Source of the DNA: Metellina segmentata
Taxonomy: Eukaryota; Arthropoda; Arachnida; Araneae; Tetragnathidae
NCBI GenBank assembly: GCA_947359465.1
Contig: OX375878.1
Location: forward strand, 79,339,627-79,403,626
Length of the DNA: 64,000 nt
Direction: 5' to 3'
Shown: positions 26,439 to 41,400 of the stretch, in pieces
Layout: each line of letters begins with the position of its first letter
How positions within the stretch are numbered: the stretch's first letter is position 1
Notes under the pieces: generated by a model
Databases searched by the model: none
What the model was told of the DNA's origin: nothing
Seen by the model: the letters and a program-made list of their open reading frames with translations, nothing else
Made by a program: the position numbers and the translations under genes

Positions 26439-29400
26439 TCAAATATTTAATTAAAAATACTTGTTTGTAAGTAAGGATGTTATGTAATAGATACTGGGTG
26501 GTAACAGAACCGAGAAATCAGGGAATTCTCAGGGAACTTTTTCATCCTGGAAATATCAGGAAAAATTTCCAAATTTCCCAAAAATCAGGGAATTTTTAAA
26601 ATTTTGACACCTTAATTGTAACTATTATCGTTTGTCCTTTTTGAGATGCGTGATTACGAGTACTTTTGAGAATCGAATCAATAGTATTTGCCGAAATTGT
26701 AATTCGAATAAAGTCCACTTGCGTCGTAATTTTCGAACACCGTGAAAAACACAGGTTTTTTCCGCGGCCACAACAACGTCTCGACGCCATGAGGCCGGCG
26801 ATACAACTTGTGGTATAAAATTTGAAATTTGTGTGACTAATGATGTTTTTTTTTGTGCATAAATTAATATTTTTTGCTTGCAATTGCATTTTTGCAGAAT
26901 TTTTAGTACAGCTTCAGTCTACGTTTATAGCGGTGGTAACGGCATTGGCACTTTTTTTGGCGCACTTCTGAAGTCCCAAGAAAATAATTATTTCAAATGA
27001 ACCAATGAAATCGAACGACAGTTTAACGGATTGCGGAAGAGCTTTCTAGAATAATCAAAATGAAAATGCAAAGATTCCGTTTGCCGAGGTTGCCAAGAAA
27101 ACCACAATAACCGTAATCGATGGGTTGCCTTAACCTGCTATAACTCGCTACTAGAAAAGAAAAAAACGTCAAGACCGTTGCCACTGCTATAAACGTAGAC
27201 TGAAACTGCACCAATATTTTGTGAAAATTTGTATTTGATTTTGATGTATAGTAGGGTAATGTAGGGTCAGTTGTAAAAATTTCATAATCAAAGTATTTTG
27301 TATTTTTCCTCAAATTTTTTCAATTGCTATCGTAAGAGTACCATTAAGGTTTCCAACCTTTACAGTAGCAGTTAAAATATCAAAGCAAAAATACAAATTA
27401 TATGGGGAAAATGATTTTTTACCCGACCTGACGCTAAATATTTAAACATATTGTCGTGTCTATACCATATATCGATACCAATTAGGGATCACGACATTTC
27501 TTAAAGGAATGGTAAAATCAGGGAAATTTTTGAAAGACTACCAGGGAAATCATGGAAATATCAGGGAACTTTTTTCGAGGATTTTGTTACTACCCTGAGA
27601 TAGCTTTAATATTTTGTAGTATTAACCTTCACGCTGCGGCGCTTAGATTTTTTTCAATCGTCTGCAGGAACGGCCCTTTCGCCTGCATGTCCGACCCCCC
27701 TTACCTAATTACCTAACTTGAGCGGCATTTACGACTGACGCTTACCTTTGATAGTATTGTGTGGCGTATCGTTTGGCGATAGAGAAGTATCACCGAAACG
27801 ACGTTTAGCCTTTCCCCCAAAGCGTTCACAACTCAAGGTCGACAGGGTAGGGTACTAAACAAAAGGAGGGATCCTCTGAAAGGTCAGTCGCTGGCAGCTC
27901 GTAAATGGTGAGCGATGCCAGCGGTCACTTAAAAGGGGGATAACATTCACTGTACACGGATCAGTACCATTCCGCTGGTGTAACGAAATTTTAGTGGTAA
28001 CAATTATCTATCAACCGCAGAGTAAAGGTTAAAGTTGCCGTTAACAACATTACTTATTACTATTTAGGGGTGATCATGTAACTAGTTATTTGAAAGTAAT
28101 ATGAATAATTTCATTTTCATAACAATTGTAATATTTTAAGACAAACCTTTATTTAGCTTTCTATAAAGTAGACTTATCATCAAAACATGAAGGAATTTAA
28201 AAATGAGTTATTTTTAGTCACTTTTGACTGTTAAAAGTACAATTTATTGATTTCATAACTATACAGTTTTATAAGAACTAGGAAATGTTTTCTAATTTAT
28301 TCCAGTATTTCCTCAGCAGGTAAAGATATCAGGATATAAGTTCTATGGAATTTCTGCGCAAGTTGTCTAAACAATTAGACAATGTTAAGTTTAATTTTAA
28401 ATAGGACAAATAGCTTATAAATAAATTTCTTAATGTTTTTCAGTAATCTAATCAGAAATATACTGTCTTTAAATTATAATTGAATACATTTAAATTTTTT
28501 AGTTACTTCAACACATACATAAAACATATTTATTACTTCAAAATTCAATTTTCGGAGTTATTTTATTAATAAATCATGTATTGTAATGTTAATTTAAGTA
28601 TAATTATTTGAAAATTAATAAAATTATTTTAACCAACTTTCAAGGCTACATATCTCATTGAAGCATATTCAAATGTGTTGGTTGTTATTCCTTAAACTAG
28701 ATATTTGATATATTTCTGTTTTTAGATGTTCCAAGATGGCGGTTCTTGTTCACTGGTTATTCGACAGACATACCCTGAAGATGAAGGTGTCTACACTTGC
28801 AGGGCCACTAATGCCAGTGGTCAAGCTGAAACTTCTGCTAGACTAACTGTTGAAAGTAAGCGCTAGACACCTGTCCATCAGTCAATTTGATTGCTTGCTT
28901 GACTTATAATCAAAATTATTTAAAACTGTAAATACAATTCTTGGTCATTTTGTGTGTCTGTCTGTTTCAGTATGTAATAGATGCATGTGTGTATAAAAAG
29001 GCTAATTTTGTCGTAAAGTGTAGAATTAGATTATGTGAGCATAAAACACGTATTTATTTATGTGAAAGAAATGTTTTTAAGAACATTGATTTGCTTTCAT
29101 TACTTTATAATTTTGAAAATGCTGGAAATAACAAGTATTTACCTTGTTTTACTGAGAATGGATATTTTTTTAGTGAAAGGATTAATTGTTAGTTAAGATT
29201 TGGAATGTATATAAATTATAAAGAAATCTAGATTTTATAAAAGATTTTCATAGCAAATTGAAGAAATTTAACTAAATAAATTATACTCAAATTATATATA
29301 AGTGATTTTTATGGTGCTTGTTTTTTTCTGGTTTTTAAGATGTAAATATATATAAATTGATTTTTGTATTTGTAAAACATTTGGATTCAGTTTCTCATCA

Positions 29401-32400
29401 CAAATATTTACTAATCATGAATAGGACATCATGATAATTATCGACAAATCATTTTAGAGAGAAATCATGCTTTAATGGTCACTAAAATAATTGTTGTGTA
29501 GAAGTTTAACACTGTGTTTGAGATATGTTGTCTATTCTCAGTGAAATAGGTAAAAACAGGCTAGTGTGGATCAAACGAACTATTTTTTATTACTAATTGA
29601 TGCTAAGAAGCTAGGTAACCAAAGATTTCGGCACCATAAACTGTTTTTTAAAGTTGATTCTGAAGTTTTAAAATTATGGAAGTATGGGGCTTTTATGACT
29701 GCCTCATTTTTGTAATGAAAAACTGAAAATGAAAAATCCATGGAGACGAACTATTGTGATTTTGGAAAACGTTTGGTTTCGCAAAATAAGTGACCATGCA
29801 GCTGAAGAATGTAGAAATTACCAAAAATAGTGTGCATAGAAGAGCTTTAAAAATGAGATGTTGCCTGCAAGTCTTCTGAGGAAAGAATGTTGCTGAAGTG
29901 ATGAGTTCCAGATCTTATCCTAGTAACCCGAAATCTAGCTGAGCGTTCCAAATTTAGCTGCTGGCAGATATCCAACTTTGGACTTTGACTAAAGAAACGG
30001 TTTCAAATTTCTCACTGTGCTGAGTTGCTGATGCAAAGATAATGAATTGAAGAACCCCCAGCTGATCATTGTTTTTGTCTTGTGAACTTCAAAAACTTTG
30101 CTCTTGTTTTATGTATACGAAATTGTTGCTATTAAAATTTCAATTTTTTAGAACTGAAATAGATTATTGTCTTTCTTTCAAACTTTTTTCTTATATATTT
30201 TATGTGTGTTTTTAAAGTCTGAATATTTTTATTTGGTGATTTGATGGTTGATTTGATAGCAGAAAAGGTAGTGTCAGTGGAAAATTGTTCTTTTATTTTC
30301 TTAACTAGACGAAAACCTTTTCCTTATAGTCTAACTCTTACTTAATACTTGAATAACACTCTACTTTTTGTAATTATAGTTATGTAACCCTCGTGAGATA
30401 AAGTTAGTTTTTTAATTAAAAGAGACTAGTGTTTATAAAAATTATTAGTAAGTGAGCTCCAAACGACTTATTTTGCCCATTTTGATATGTAACAAGTGTT
30501 TAGCATTTATAGATGATTTATATATAGATTTTTCATCAAACATTTTTCTGAAATTCATCAGAGTTATTCCATGGTTGTAAAATTTGTAAAACATACTTTT
30601 GATCAGCCTCTTATTTATGCTAGCATCTTTCTACTTAATTAGAATTTTTCATACATATTTCTGGATTCTAAGTATTTTATTTCATACATAATACTAGGTT
30701 AGTCTAATAAGTTATTGATCATGTAAACATGATTAAATTTAAAGATTGAAAATAATTTAGTATGGAATTTTCCGTTTTTTGAACCACTTAAGCATTTATT
30801 TTCTGAACAACGTATTTTTGGATACGAAAATAAAAAAATAAAGTTTTTGGGAGTATGAGAATAAACAATATAATATGAAAAAAAACCACTACTTTTATTT
30901 TATAAATGGTAATTAATTTATCTTAAAAGCACCCCAAATGTTTTTCCTGATCCTAGTTTTGGGCATCTAAATATCGTAATGCAATTTAGTAGTGATTTTA
31001 ACATAGCCTAATGGCATTGAAATTTGACCTACATTTGAAAAATTTGCAAGAATTGAAGAGCTGAAGTGAAAAAATTATTTAAACTGTAAAACCTGATTAG
31101 GAAAATAAACAAGAATAAGAGTTGCAGTTAATCATCTGTGAGTATTTAAAAAAAATAAACGGTTGGATTTTTCTTAAAGAAACTATTACTATCATCGTTC
31201 TTCAAAGTTTTCACAAATTGAGCCCTTGCCCAAGCCAGATGTTTAAAAGTGCTGCATTTGACAGTAAGAGACATTTTCAAAAATCACAACAAGATAACAT
31301 TTAAATTCTTTATTGAAACTTCTACGTACATAAGAAATTTACAACAAAACTTTGACATTAATCAGATGTTAATATTTTCACATTACATATATATCTTCCA
31401 TTTTCATGAAAATTAGAGACATGTAATTTTACTATGTAAAATAGCAGCTAGACAAACATAAACCTAAAATTGTATTAATATGGATTTTACCTAAAGTAAA
31501 GAAATTGTATTTTTTTATGTAACTATGAAAGATTTAAGATCACAGGCTTAAAGTCACATTTGAGTTTTAATCTCTCATAATTTTTTTAAATATAAACCTT
31601 TTTACAGAGAAATTTAACTAAAACAATTTGAAATTTTAATAGATTACTTTTTGGAAATAATTTTATACTTTGTTCAGAGTTTTCTTTTCTCTTTGGCCTA
31701 TAATACTATAATTAATCTAATAATTTACTATTCTGTATATTTAAACACCATTCAACAGTTACTTAAAATATCTGGTAGGAAATATGTAGTCCTGTATGGA
31801 ATCTGAGTTTAGCCTTTATAATAAAACATATTAAATTAATTTCTCAATCTGTATTGAAAATTTTTAATCTACTTATTATTATATATTAGGTGTGTGTTAT
31901 TATAGAAAAATAAAGTCTATCAAAATTATGTTTAAAATTTTAGGTAATAAATAAATGTAATCGCCAATAGCTAAATTTTAGTACTGAGTTGCTTATATAT
32001 AATACATGAGCTAAATTAAGTAGTAAAGAATAGTTAAGTATGGAAATTTGTGGTGTGTGATTAAATTAAGTTGTTAAAGATTAATATAATCTATTTTTTA
32101 CAATTAATGGATATGCAAACACATATTCTAGTACTTACCCAAAAGTAAGTATATGATATGCTCTAAATATAAAATAACTATAAATTGCTAACGACATTTC
32201 AGTGATGGATAGTAAATGAATCCTATGAAAAAATATCTAACAATGTTTACATGAAAAATTACAGAGCAGCTTTAAAGATTTGAGAATTTTCTACACAATT
32301 TTCAAACATGTTTTATTTGTGGCATAGACAACAAATTTTTAGTTTGTTCAGATGTCCCTGACAATTTGCGTGTTATTTAAATGGTTTTCATGTAATCCAT

Positions 32401-35400
32401 CATGTAATTGTTAATCCATTTTGACTACTATCCATCAACAACAACATGTTTAACTATGTCATGTACTTTGGTTATATGTATATTTGAAACACACAAGAAA
32501 ATGACTTAAAACTTTGTGTTAAGATCAAAAACTGTTCTTAACGTGCTTTAGCTCATGTTATAAGTTCGTTATGGTCTCATCTGTGTAGGACAATTAATTT
32601 ACTATTTATTCCTGAAATGTGGTGACAATTTCTGATAGCCTTATAGTAACAACATGATACGTAGTGTTTTCTGTATTTATTGCTAAAAACTAGATAAGTT
32701 ATGTTAAATCAAATAAGTTCTAACTTAAATTACATATTCAGAGATGCTAACCTGCGATGAAAGTTTTCAGTAGTTCCAAAGGCAAAAATCCTTAGTTTTA
32801 AGAATTTTTCAGTAGTCAAGTAAAAATTTAAGATATTGGTTTTTATAATACGCATTAATTCAAGTATTTAATCACAAATTTGAAACATTTATGCAATATA
32901 ATTATATATACATAAATAAATTAATTATACATAATTATATATAGATTCAATAATTATGTATGAAAGAATTATATATAAAAATAATTTAATAATTGAATTT
33001 TTCCGTAGAAAAAAACCTATCGATTCAGTGATCCGTAGTACCCGATTCACTTTCGTAGAAACTACATATAATCCGTAGTAGTTGGCATCTCTGCATATTA
33101 TGTCACCTAATTTCTTAAATATATGTATTAATTAAAACCACATACCTACATTAATTTTCAAAATAATACTTGATACCTATGAAGATAAATCCAGTGAGAT
33201 TTCCATTAGTTGGGGTAATTCAATGAAACAAGCTTTACTTTACCATGATATCCATCCGCATTTCTCATTTAGTTCAGTATGTCACGCAAAGCCGTTGAAT
33301 CCATCCATCTATAAAAGTTGTAAAACCAAATATTTTAATAAATTAAATATATATATCTAAGAATTTTTTTTTTCATTCTCCTGCGGATAATTTTATTTTT
33401 TATACCACATTGTTTTTCTATGTTTTTTAATGAAAATTGAAATCCTCAGATTAGAACCCTATGAAAATAAAAGATGACAGTTCTGTTTTTAATAAATTAA
33501 ATATATATTTCTAAGAAAAAAAAAGAACCTGTTTTGTTTTCCTGCAGATATATATATATATATATTTTTATACCACTTTTTTTTTTTTTTTTAATGTTTT
33601 TTAATGAAAATTGAAATCTTCAGATTAGAACCCTATGAAAATAAAAAATGACAGTTCTGTTTTTAACCACATTCAGGAAAGTAAAAACAGTTTATTTTGG
33701 CAATTTATAACATACTTTCACTCCCCTAACAATGTCATTATCTTATTTCTCAAAGAAGTAGTTCAACTCCCGCCCCCCATGTTTTTCTTGAGGGTGATTC
33801 ATAGTTATTTCTGTGGCTCTTTCTTGTCTGATGCACTGTAAATAAATTGTTTCTTTTTCTCCATCTTTATGAGTCAGTAGTATGACTAAGAGTTGTTATT
33901 GTAGGATTAAATTGCCCCAAAGTTACTCTACATATCCTCTCTAAAAGATGGATGGCTGTTTAGAACAGAAGTAGCTATTAGTGTCACTTATATAAAATAC
34001 ATTACTCTTAAATTGATTAAATTTAAACCAATAGTCTTAAAGCTTTGTACTCAAAATAATGAATAATCACATAAAACTTTGAGTAGTTTGACCTCTTTTA
34101 AAAAATTGGAGCTCTTTGTAAAATTGTTTATATTTTAGTTACATGTTTACAATACATATTTTAATTGCTATAATAAATGTTTGCTAGTTTATTCATTTAT
34201 TTCTTATCATTTCATTTCTTTTAGATACGTTAAATGAGATATTTATTTTAAACATTTCTTCATGCAAAAATAAATATTTTTCGATTATCTGTTTTTATCA
34301 AGTGCAGATCGAAATCATTGACTTATTTTACAGTCTTTCTGTTTAAAAAAATTTTCTGCTTGCAAATCAATGTTATGAATCACCAATGATCTTGTAAATT
34401 ATTGTTACTGAATATTTGTGTATTGGTAATATAACTAATAGCGTAAATATTTTTTAACAAAAATAAGTCCATATTTGACGTACAACTATGAAACGAATCA
34501 GTTTTGAAAGTAATCCATAAAATGTAAGTTAGAAAACTATTCATTATCAGAAAAGTTCTCCATTCCACATTAAGACAAATCAAAGAACTAGCTAAATTTG
34601 AAGAAATGGACTTTCTTTACGAAAATACCTGACCCAATGCATTACATGAATTTTGATTAAGATAATAAGGCTTTTAATGCATACTGTTCCCATAATTTTT
34701 TTGTACAATGTTCTGCAGACTAAATCTAAAATTTACCAGATTATGATATAAACAATGGCAACCTATTATACTCTTTAATTTAATGACAGTTATAAATAAA
34801 GGATACATCTATTCTACTAACTTGAAGTGAGGCATTCTCTAGCAATTTATAAGAATGAAAAAGCAGTATTTGGAGTTATTTTAAAATCGTTTGATTTGTA
34901 ATAGTTCCAATTAAAATGAAGTTAGATTGATTGTTGAACTTTTATTTTCAATGTTGTGCATTCAGTTGTATAAAAATATATCTATTTTTTAAATTTAATT
35001 GCTGCTATAAAAAATATACAAATAGTGTATTTTTAATAGAAAAAACATTAAATATTTTTTTCTTGTTGATATTTGTCATAGAAAGGAAGTTTGGATAAAC
35101 TGACCTGAAAAGTTTTTTCCTACTTCTAATTGCAATCTGTATGGGTAGACAGGAATGAAAAACGATTGCATCATTAAGTTGTAATTAAACAATGGAACTG
35201 AATGTTGACGTTTTGATAGAAAGCCAATTCCAAAAATATTTCTAGTGTCCTATTTCACGCTATTACACGTGTCTCTAAAGGTGCACGCACACCTGGCCTA
35301 CTTTCACTATTGTTTTTTTTATTAAACAAAAGAAGAGATCCTATTGGAATCAACTTTGTCCCAGATATAAACACGTTTTTTTTTCTTCAGTCAGTCTAAA

Positions 35401-38400
35401 TTCATTTTATAAATAAACTATTTTATTTTTACCTGAAATTTGCTATTGACATAAAATATTCAACATTTGATTGAACATAGATCACTTGATGTGACATAAC
35501 GTTTCTATAGACTATTATTTAAAACAGTCTACCAAAAAGAGTTCGGAATTATTATGCAATATTCTTTTATTCACATAAGAAGTTACCTTTCTGAAGTTTT
35601 GCTATTGCCTGATTAGATTTTGTTGAAAGTAGCATTTGACCATTGGTTGAAGAATATTAACAGGACAAGCGTATAAGCACTGAAACATTAATTGCTTTCT
35701 TACACATCGACTAATAGACGAGTTTTAAAATATACATAGTACCTAAGGACATTAAAAGGCAGCTTATATATTCCTTTTATCTTTTTTTACTTCCTTCTAA
35801 TAATAATAAATCTTTCCCTTCATTACCTTCACGCACTAACCTTTTTATTTCAATTTCTTTGTATAGTGTTCTTGGAATCTATTCGGAAAATGTGTATGGA
35901 TGGAATCCTTACTTAATCATATATTTATTTATTGTTTACTTATTAACTGCAATTATATTAAATTTTTCAGCCCATCATCTAATAATGCTTACTATTTCAT
36001 GCTTCATACATTAGCTTGGGTATACCGAAAAAAATATACACAAATAAATACTTCGTGTAGACATAAAAAATTAAGTATCAAATTACGAATGAAGGCTATG
36101 GACAATAAGTACATTTTCAGATGTATTTACATAGTAAAAGAAAGCAGTTTTAAGAGCACATATAATATTAAGCGTTAAAGTGAAAGTATGGTAGAATACA
36201 ACTGTAGAATAAAGAAAATGTCTACACTTTTTGGCTAAAAAAATACTATTATACTCCATGAAGCTTTTTAACTCTTCCAGAAAAACCCACCGCACAAGAA
36301 ACTGTACCTTCCAAAGAAAAATCGGCAAAGAAACCTAAGACAAAACCTGTGGAAGAGAAACCTACTCCTCCAAAATTCGCTAAGCAATTAGTGCCACAAA
36401 CTGTTAAAGAGAAAGAGAAAGTGGTAATGGAATGTAAAGCAACTGGACATCCGTCACCACAACTTACCTGGTACAAAGATAATGTTCCTCTCCAATCTTC
36501 TCGAATCTATAAAATCTCGATGACAAAGGATAAAACCAGTGTCTTGGAAATACCCAAGGGTCTTCTAAGTCCTTGCACTTACACGTGTAGAGCGGTAAAT
36601 ACAGCGGGAGAAGCTGTCACATCTGCTCCCATAAACATTCAAGGTAAGTTTTTCACTTTTTTGCATGGTCTCTACGCGAAATATCTCCTTCATATCTTCC
36701 GTTTCTGTTATTGTAGCACAATATAAGATTTTCATGCAGATATTTCAATCAAAATTGTCCCGATCGAGAATAGATATAGCTTACCGCTTTTAAAGGAAAT
36801 TTTCTCTTAAACTGACTGACGATGAAAACTTTGACGTTAATGTTTTCAGTCGGGGGAATTGCATATAAAAACGACGTGGGCACAGATGTTCAATTATTGA
36901 ATAGTTTCAATTGAGTTTTTCACTGGTATAAACTGATTCCGCTCTCAGATCTTTGATAACACATTCTAAATTTGAAAAATAGTGTCTAATATCCATAGGC
37001 ATCCAGATTGACGAAGATCGATTGTTTGCACGAGTAAACACCAGAACGAAGAGCAACACAAGAAGTTCGATGACAAAACTTCACACACTACCGTAGAAAA
37101 TCCGATGACATTCGCATGATTGCGTCGTCGCCGTGAAAACTCGCAGAGTATTCCATTCGATTTTTCTCACTCGTAAGAACATTGCACATTTTCCCGCGAA
37201 ATCGTCTTCACGAACACACAATTTTCGTCGCACCAAGAACGCGACAGTAGGTTCCCACCAGAGAAGATCGGCACGTTACTGTTGAGATCGAAAGCGAGTG
37301 GAGCACTGAGTGAAATCTAGGTTTGAACGTCGCGCGGCTGAGATCCGACGGAACTAGGAACAGTTCCAAAAGATTTGCGATTGGACTACTCATGAACTGC
37401 AAATTTACCATCCTGGACCGAGCGCCGAGGGTGTGAACGGTCTATCTCGGGAAGAAAACGCGGCTTTTCGTTACCATTTCAGGCAAGATCCAAAAATAAG
37501 ATGCGTCTGTTGAATCACGTCACTTCACCAGGTCCCGGCGAGACATTAAATATAGAGCGGGGAGTTTTGGGGGCTATCTATAGCTCGCCGCATCACCTCC
37601 GTTGGTTTCTGGTGTAAATGGGAGATACACATCTTACAAAGAAAAGAGACATTCAGATATCTCACACATGAGTCTCTTTTGCGTCACCGTTCATTTGTGG
37701 TAACAGGAGTTATCTCATCTGTCTTAACTCCCCCTGCCTTAGTCAAGGTTGGCTGCCATGTAGGATTCTTTTCTCCTTGATCATGCAGTTCTAACTGGAG
37801 ATATATATTGCAGAGTTTAGAATAATTTTGCATCACTATTTTTAAGTGCATTTGAAATTTACTTTAAAGTAGTATTTTAATTTTGAACAATAGGTTGGAG
37901 AATTGGAAATAAATGGTGGGTTTTCGTGAGGCGCTTACTAGTATCTCCATTTTGTATCATATTATACATATCAAACCTTCTCGCCCTGAGGCATACGGTG
38001 TAGTTTTGGGTTGCGAGCAACCCCGCCCAGTTCATGCTTTGCCGCCTTGGTTTCTCAAAATTACGATACTATTACGCTTACTATTACGGGATGGGCTATA
38101 ATAGATTTTCTAGTCTTATTTTAAGAAGTCAATTGGCTATGATCTTAAGGCCTTGTCTTGACTTTTTACTTGTCCCCAGTAGTTGCCTTTCAACTTTTTT
38201 GTGGTCACGGGGAAATAGGTCCTTTCTTATGGTCTTTTACATGGTCAACACTTTGAATTCCTTCTCCACATTCGCATTTGTCTTCCTTATTGAAAAAAAA
38301 CGTTTCTGATGCTGTCCAAATACAACGTGACCAGTGATAAATTGATTGATCTCAAAAGATCCTAGAAGTCTCGTTTGTAATACATATGTCCTTTTATTCT

Positions 38401-41400
38401 GTGTGGACTACTCTTACCTTTATTTACCTTTTACAATTTTACATTTTGTATCGTATGGATCTTCAGAGTATTTAATAATTTTATTTGCCATAATATATTA
38501 CCTTTACATACTTATAAACTTAAAAGAAACTGTAAACCAAGCAAAAAGATTTTCTCAACTTCTTTATATCGTTTCAATGCACGGTGGGTAGATTTTCGAT
38601 ACGTGTATAAATACCACACAAGATTTATTCTGCTTTTATATTTTAATTTTCCACCTTATGGCCAACTTAAATTTGAAAATTTAGGTTTCATAGTTATGGG
38701 TTATTTTAAATATTAATCCTTCAACAAACTTGAATTCATTTCTATTGAAAGAAAGCACTGTATCCAATCATCAAAAGAACATTTTCTCAACACAGTTTTA
38801 ATTTTTTTATATTCAAATGCAATTAATTACTTGACTTAACACATTTGCTCAATAAAATAGTCATTTGACTTTAAAAAAAATGTAATTTACAAACAAATTC
38901 ATCATTTTATCATGGCATATGCATATTTATGTGCTACATGTTCTCGTATCCAGTTTCTTGTTCTTCAAGATTTTTTTTTTGCCTTGGTGTATTTTTAGTC
39001 AGTTTACAATGGGGGGGGGGGGGGAGGGGGGACATGGAGAAGGAAGCAGCATTTGTCAGGTTCCTTTATAGTTTACATTTATATCTACAGATGGCGACAC
39101 TATAGTATAACCTTCTATTATGACTGTTTCCAGTGGACCTGGAAACAAAATAATTGGAAACCTCTCCACTAGATAAGACGATTAACTTAATATTGTTTCC
39201 GTATTTTCACACGGGGAATATGGAATGTCAATTGGATCACAATTTTCCACTTATCAGTGCAAGGAAGTCCACATCGGAACGAGACGTATTTTTTAACTAA
39301 ATGAAACTAATGTAAATTTAAACTCATTAATTTCCCTCTTTAATGTTTCTTTCGCCTTTAGTACATAACTCCGAATTTTAAAAATAATGTGCTGCTTATT
39401 TTCGGAGAGTGGAATTTACGAATTTACTGTTTGGTATAGCATCGTGCACAATGGGTCACTACATAACAGTTGATGAATTTTTTTTATTACTAGGGGGCTC
39501 CGCCCCCTGCTCGCTTACGCTCGCCAACCCCCGGGGATTGCTGCGCAATCCCATTTGGTTTGCTTCGCAAACCAACACTCCTGTCACAGATACCATTTGG
39601 TTTGCTTCGCAAACCAACATTACTTTCACAGAGTGAAACTATCTGAATAATTCGTATTATGCTGATTTCACTTTCCGGTTCATGACGTCACAGCGAGGGC
39701 TTCGCTGCGTCTCGCTTACGCTCGCCGACCCCGGGGATTGCTACGCAATCCGTTTGGTTTGCTTTCTCAAACCAATACTTCTTTCGCAAGTGATTTAACT
39801 TTTTTTTGCTTTAACACTTAATGCACCCTAAACTAATAGCCGCATCAGTAAAAAATCTTCTGCATCTTGTTCCCTGTACAATTTTAACTAAACATTGTTA
39901 ATATCCAAACTTTACGATCTGTACTTTGTCGGTAAACTGTCTTGAAAACAGAGGGAAAAAAGCGAGCCTTTTTCCTCGCCAAATAAAAAGAAATCGTTTT
40001 TATGGCAATTGTTGCTACGATAAATTTGATATCTGGCAAACCCGATAGTCAAAAGTGTAACCCACTACTGCTTTCGGAAGCAGCTATGCGAACTGAAAAA
40101 TACGAAATTTGTGTCACCAACTTTTGATTGCATCGAATTTATTTATGAACCAATTTTAAAAATAATTGTACCGTAAGAAAGAGTATATTCTGAGGTATAC
40201 TGCAATATTTTTAAAATTAAAAATTAACAGTAATACTATACAGATATGACCATTTTAGTTTTGTATCGGAAGTTACGATCTGAAAGTTCCGAAAATTGTA
40301 TGACACACTTTTATTTGCATCGATTTTATTTATTAACCAATTTGAAAAATAATTGTACCATAAGAAAGAGTGTAATGTAATGTATTCAGTGATGTTTTCA
40401 AATGTAAAAAATAATGGCTTTTGCCGTAGACAAAACGGTTTTAACAATAAGTAGCGAAAATATCCAAAGATTCCGAATTTTGTATGACGAACTTTTGATC
40501 GCATCCAATTTAATTATTAACCGATTTCAAAAATAATAGTACCGTAAGAAAGAGTATATTCTGAGGTATACTGCTATATTTTAAAAATTAAAAACTAATA
40601 GTAATTAGATATAGATATGGCAGTTTTAAAAAAAAGTAACAAAAATGTCCCGATTTTTCCTGAATTTCAAAAAAATATTATCAAGAACCAAATTTAAATT
40701 AAAAAAAAAACTCGACGAGCTGCAAAAATTTACGTTGAGAGGTACTCTTAAAAAAAAACTCACGACTAAAGACTGAAATTTTGAATGTGTTTTGCTCACT
40801 CGCGGAAGAAATTTCACTTCTTCAACTTTAACACTTAATAAAACCTAAACTAATAGCCGCATCGGAAAAAAATCTTAATAATTATCCAGGGAATACGATG
40901 AAGAACAAAGCATGTTAATTTCATATTTTTCCGATCAGTACTTTCTCGGGAAACCGTCTAAGAATGGAGCTAAACAACAAAAATTTCAATTCTTCGGCGG
41001 CGGCGGCGGCGGCGGCGGTAACTTTTTTTTAATATAGAGAGATATTCTTGTTAGATTATAACGTTATTAGCTCTAAACGTGCAAAAATATTTTCTAAAGG
41101 ATCTCAAGAAATGTATTCTTTTGTACCTTAGCAGTTCAAGTGGACGCTTTTTCGTTTCTCGTGAACATTTAGTTTTGTTTTATGCGTTATCCTAAAGGTC
41201 GAAAATAATACATATATTTTGTATCATCGAAAAATAATGAATATCTTTCACATCAAAATAAGATGTTCTCTTCAGGTTTTTAACAGACCGGCTTTAGTTT
41301 TTCTTTAGAAGTTCACAAATGTCTCAAAACTTAAGTTGAAGCTTTACAAACATGGGTAAGAACGAGCTTAAGGAATTTACAGCTGAAAAGAATTAAGGAA

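Noticed and set aside
28941..29192. 83-codon + strand frame just after the Ig15 exon
   Set aside because: No link to the upstream frame, no splice sites that join it, and AT-rich low-information sequence.
35900..36178. 92-codon + strand frame before the Ig16 exon
   Set aside because: No domain, AT-rich, not in phase with the splice acceptor at 36280.
37208..37411. 67-codon minus-strand frame inside the CpG-rich island
   Set aside because: No recognisable domain; a CpG-rich block easily stays open by chance. No splice or signal context.
40217..40817. Minus-strand frames in the hairpin element, repeated at 49083-49683
   Set aside because: Conserved only because the two copies are nearly identical; low-complexity K/F-rich translation of AT-rich tandem units, no domain.
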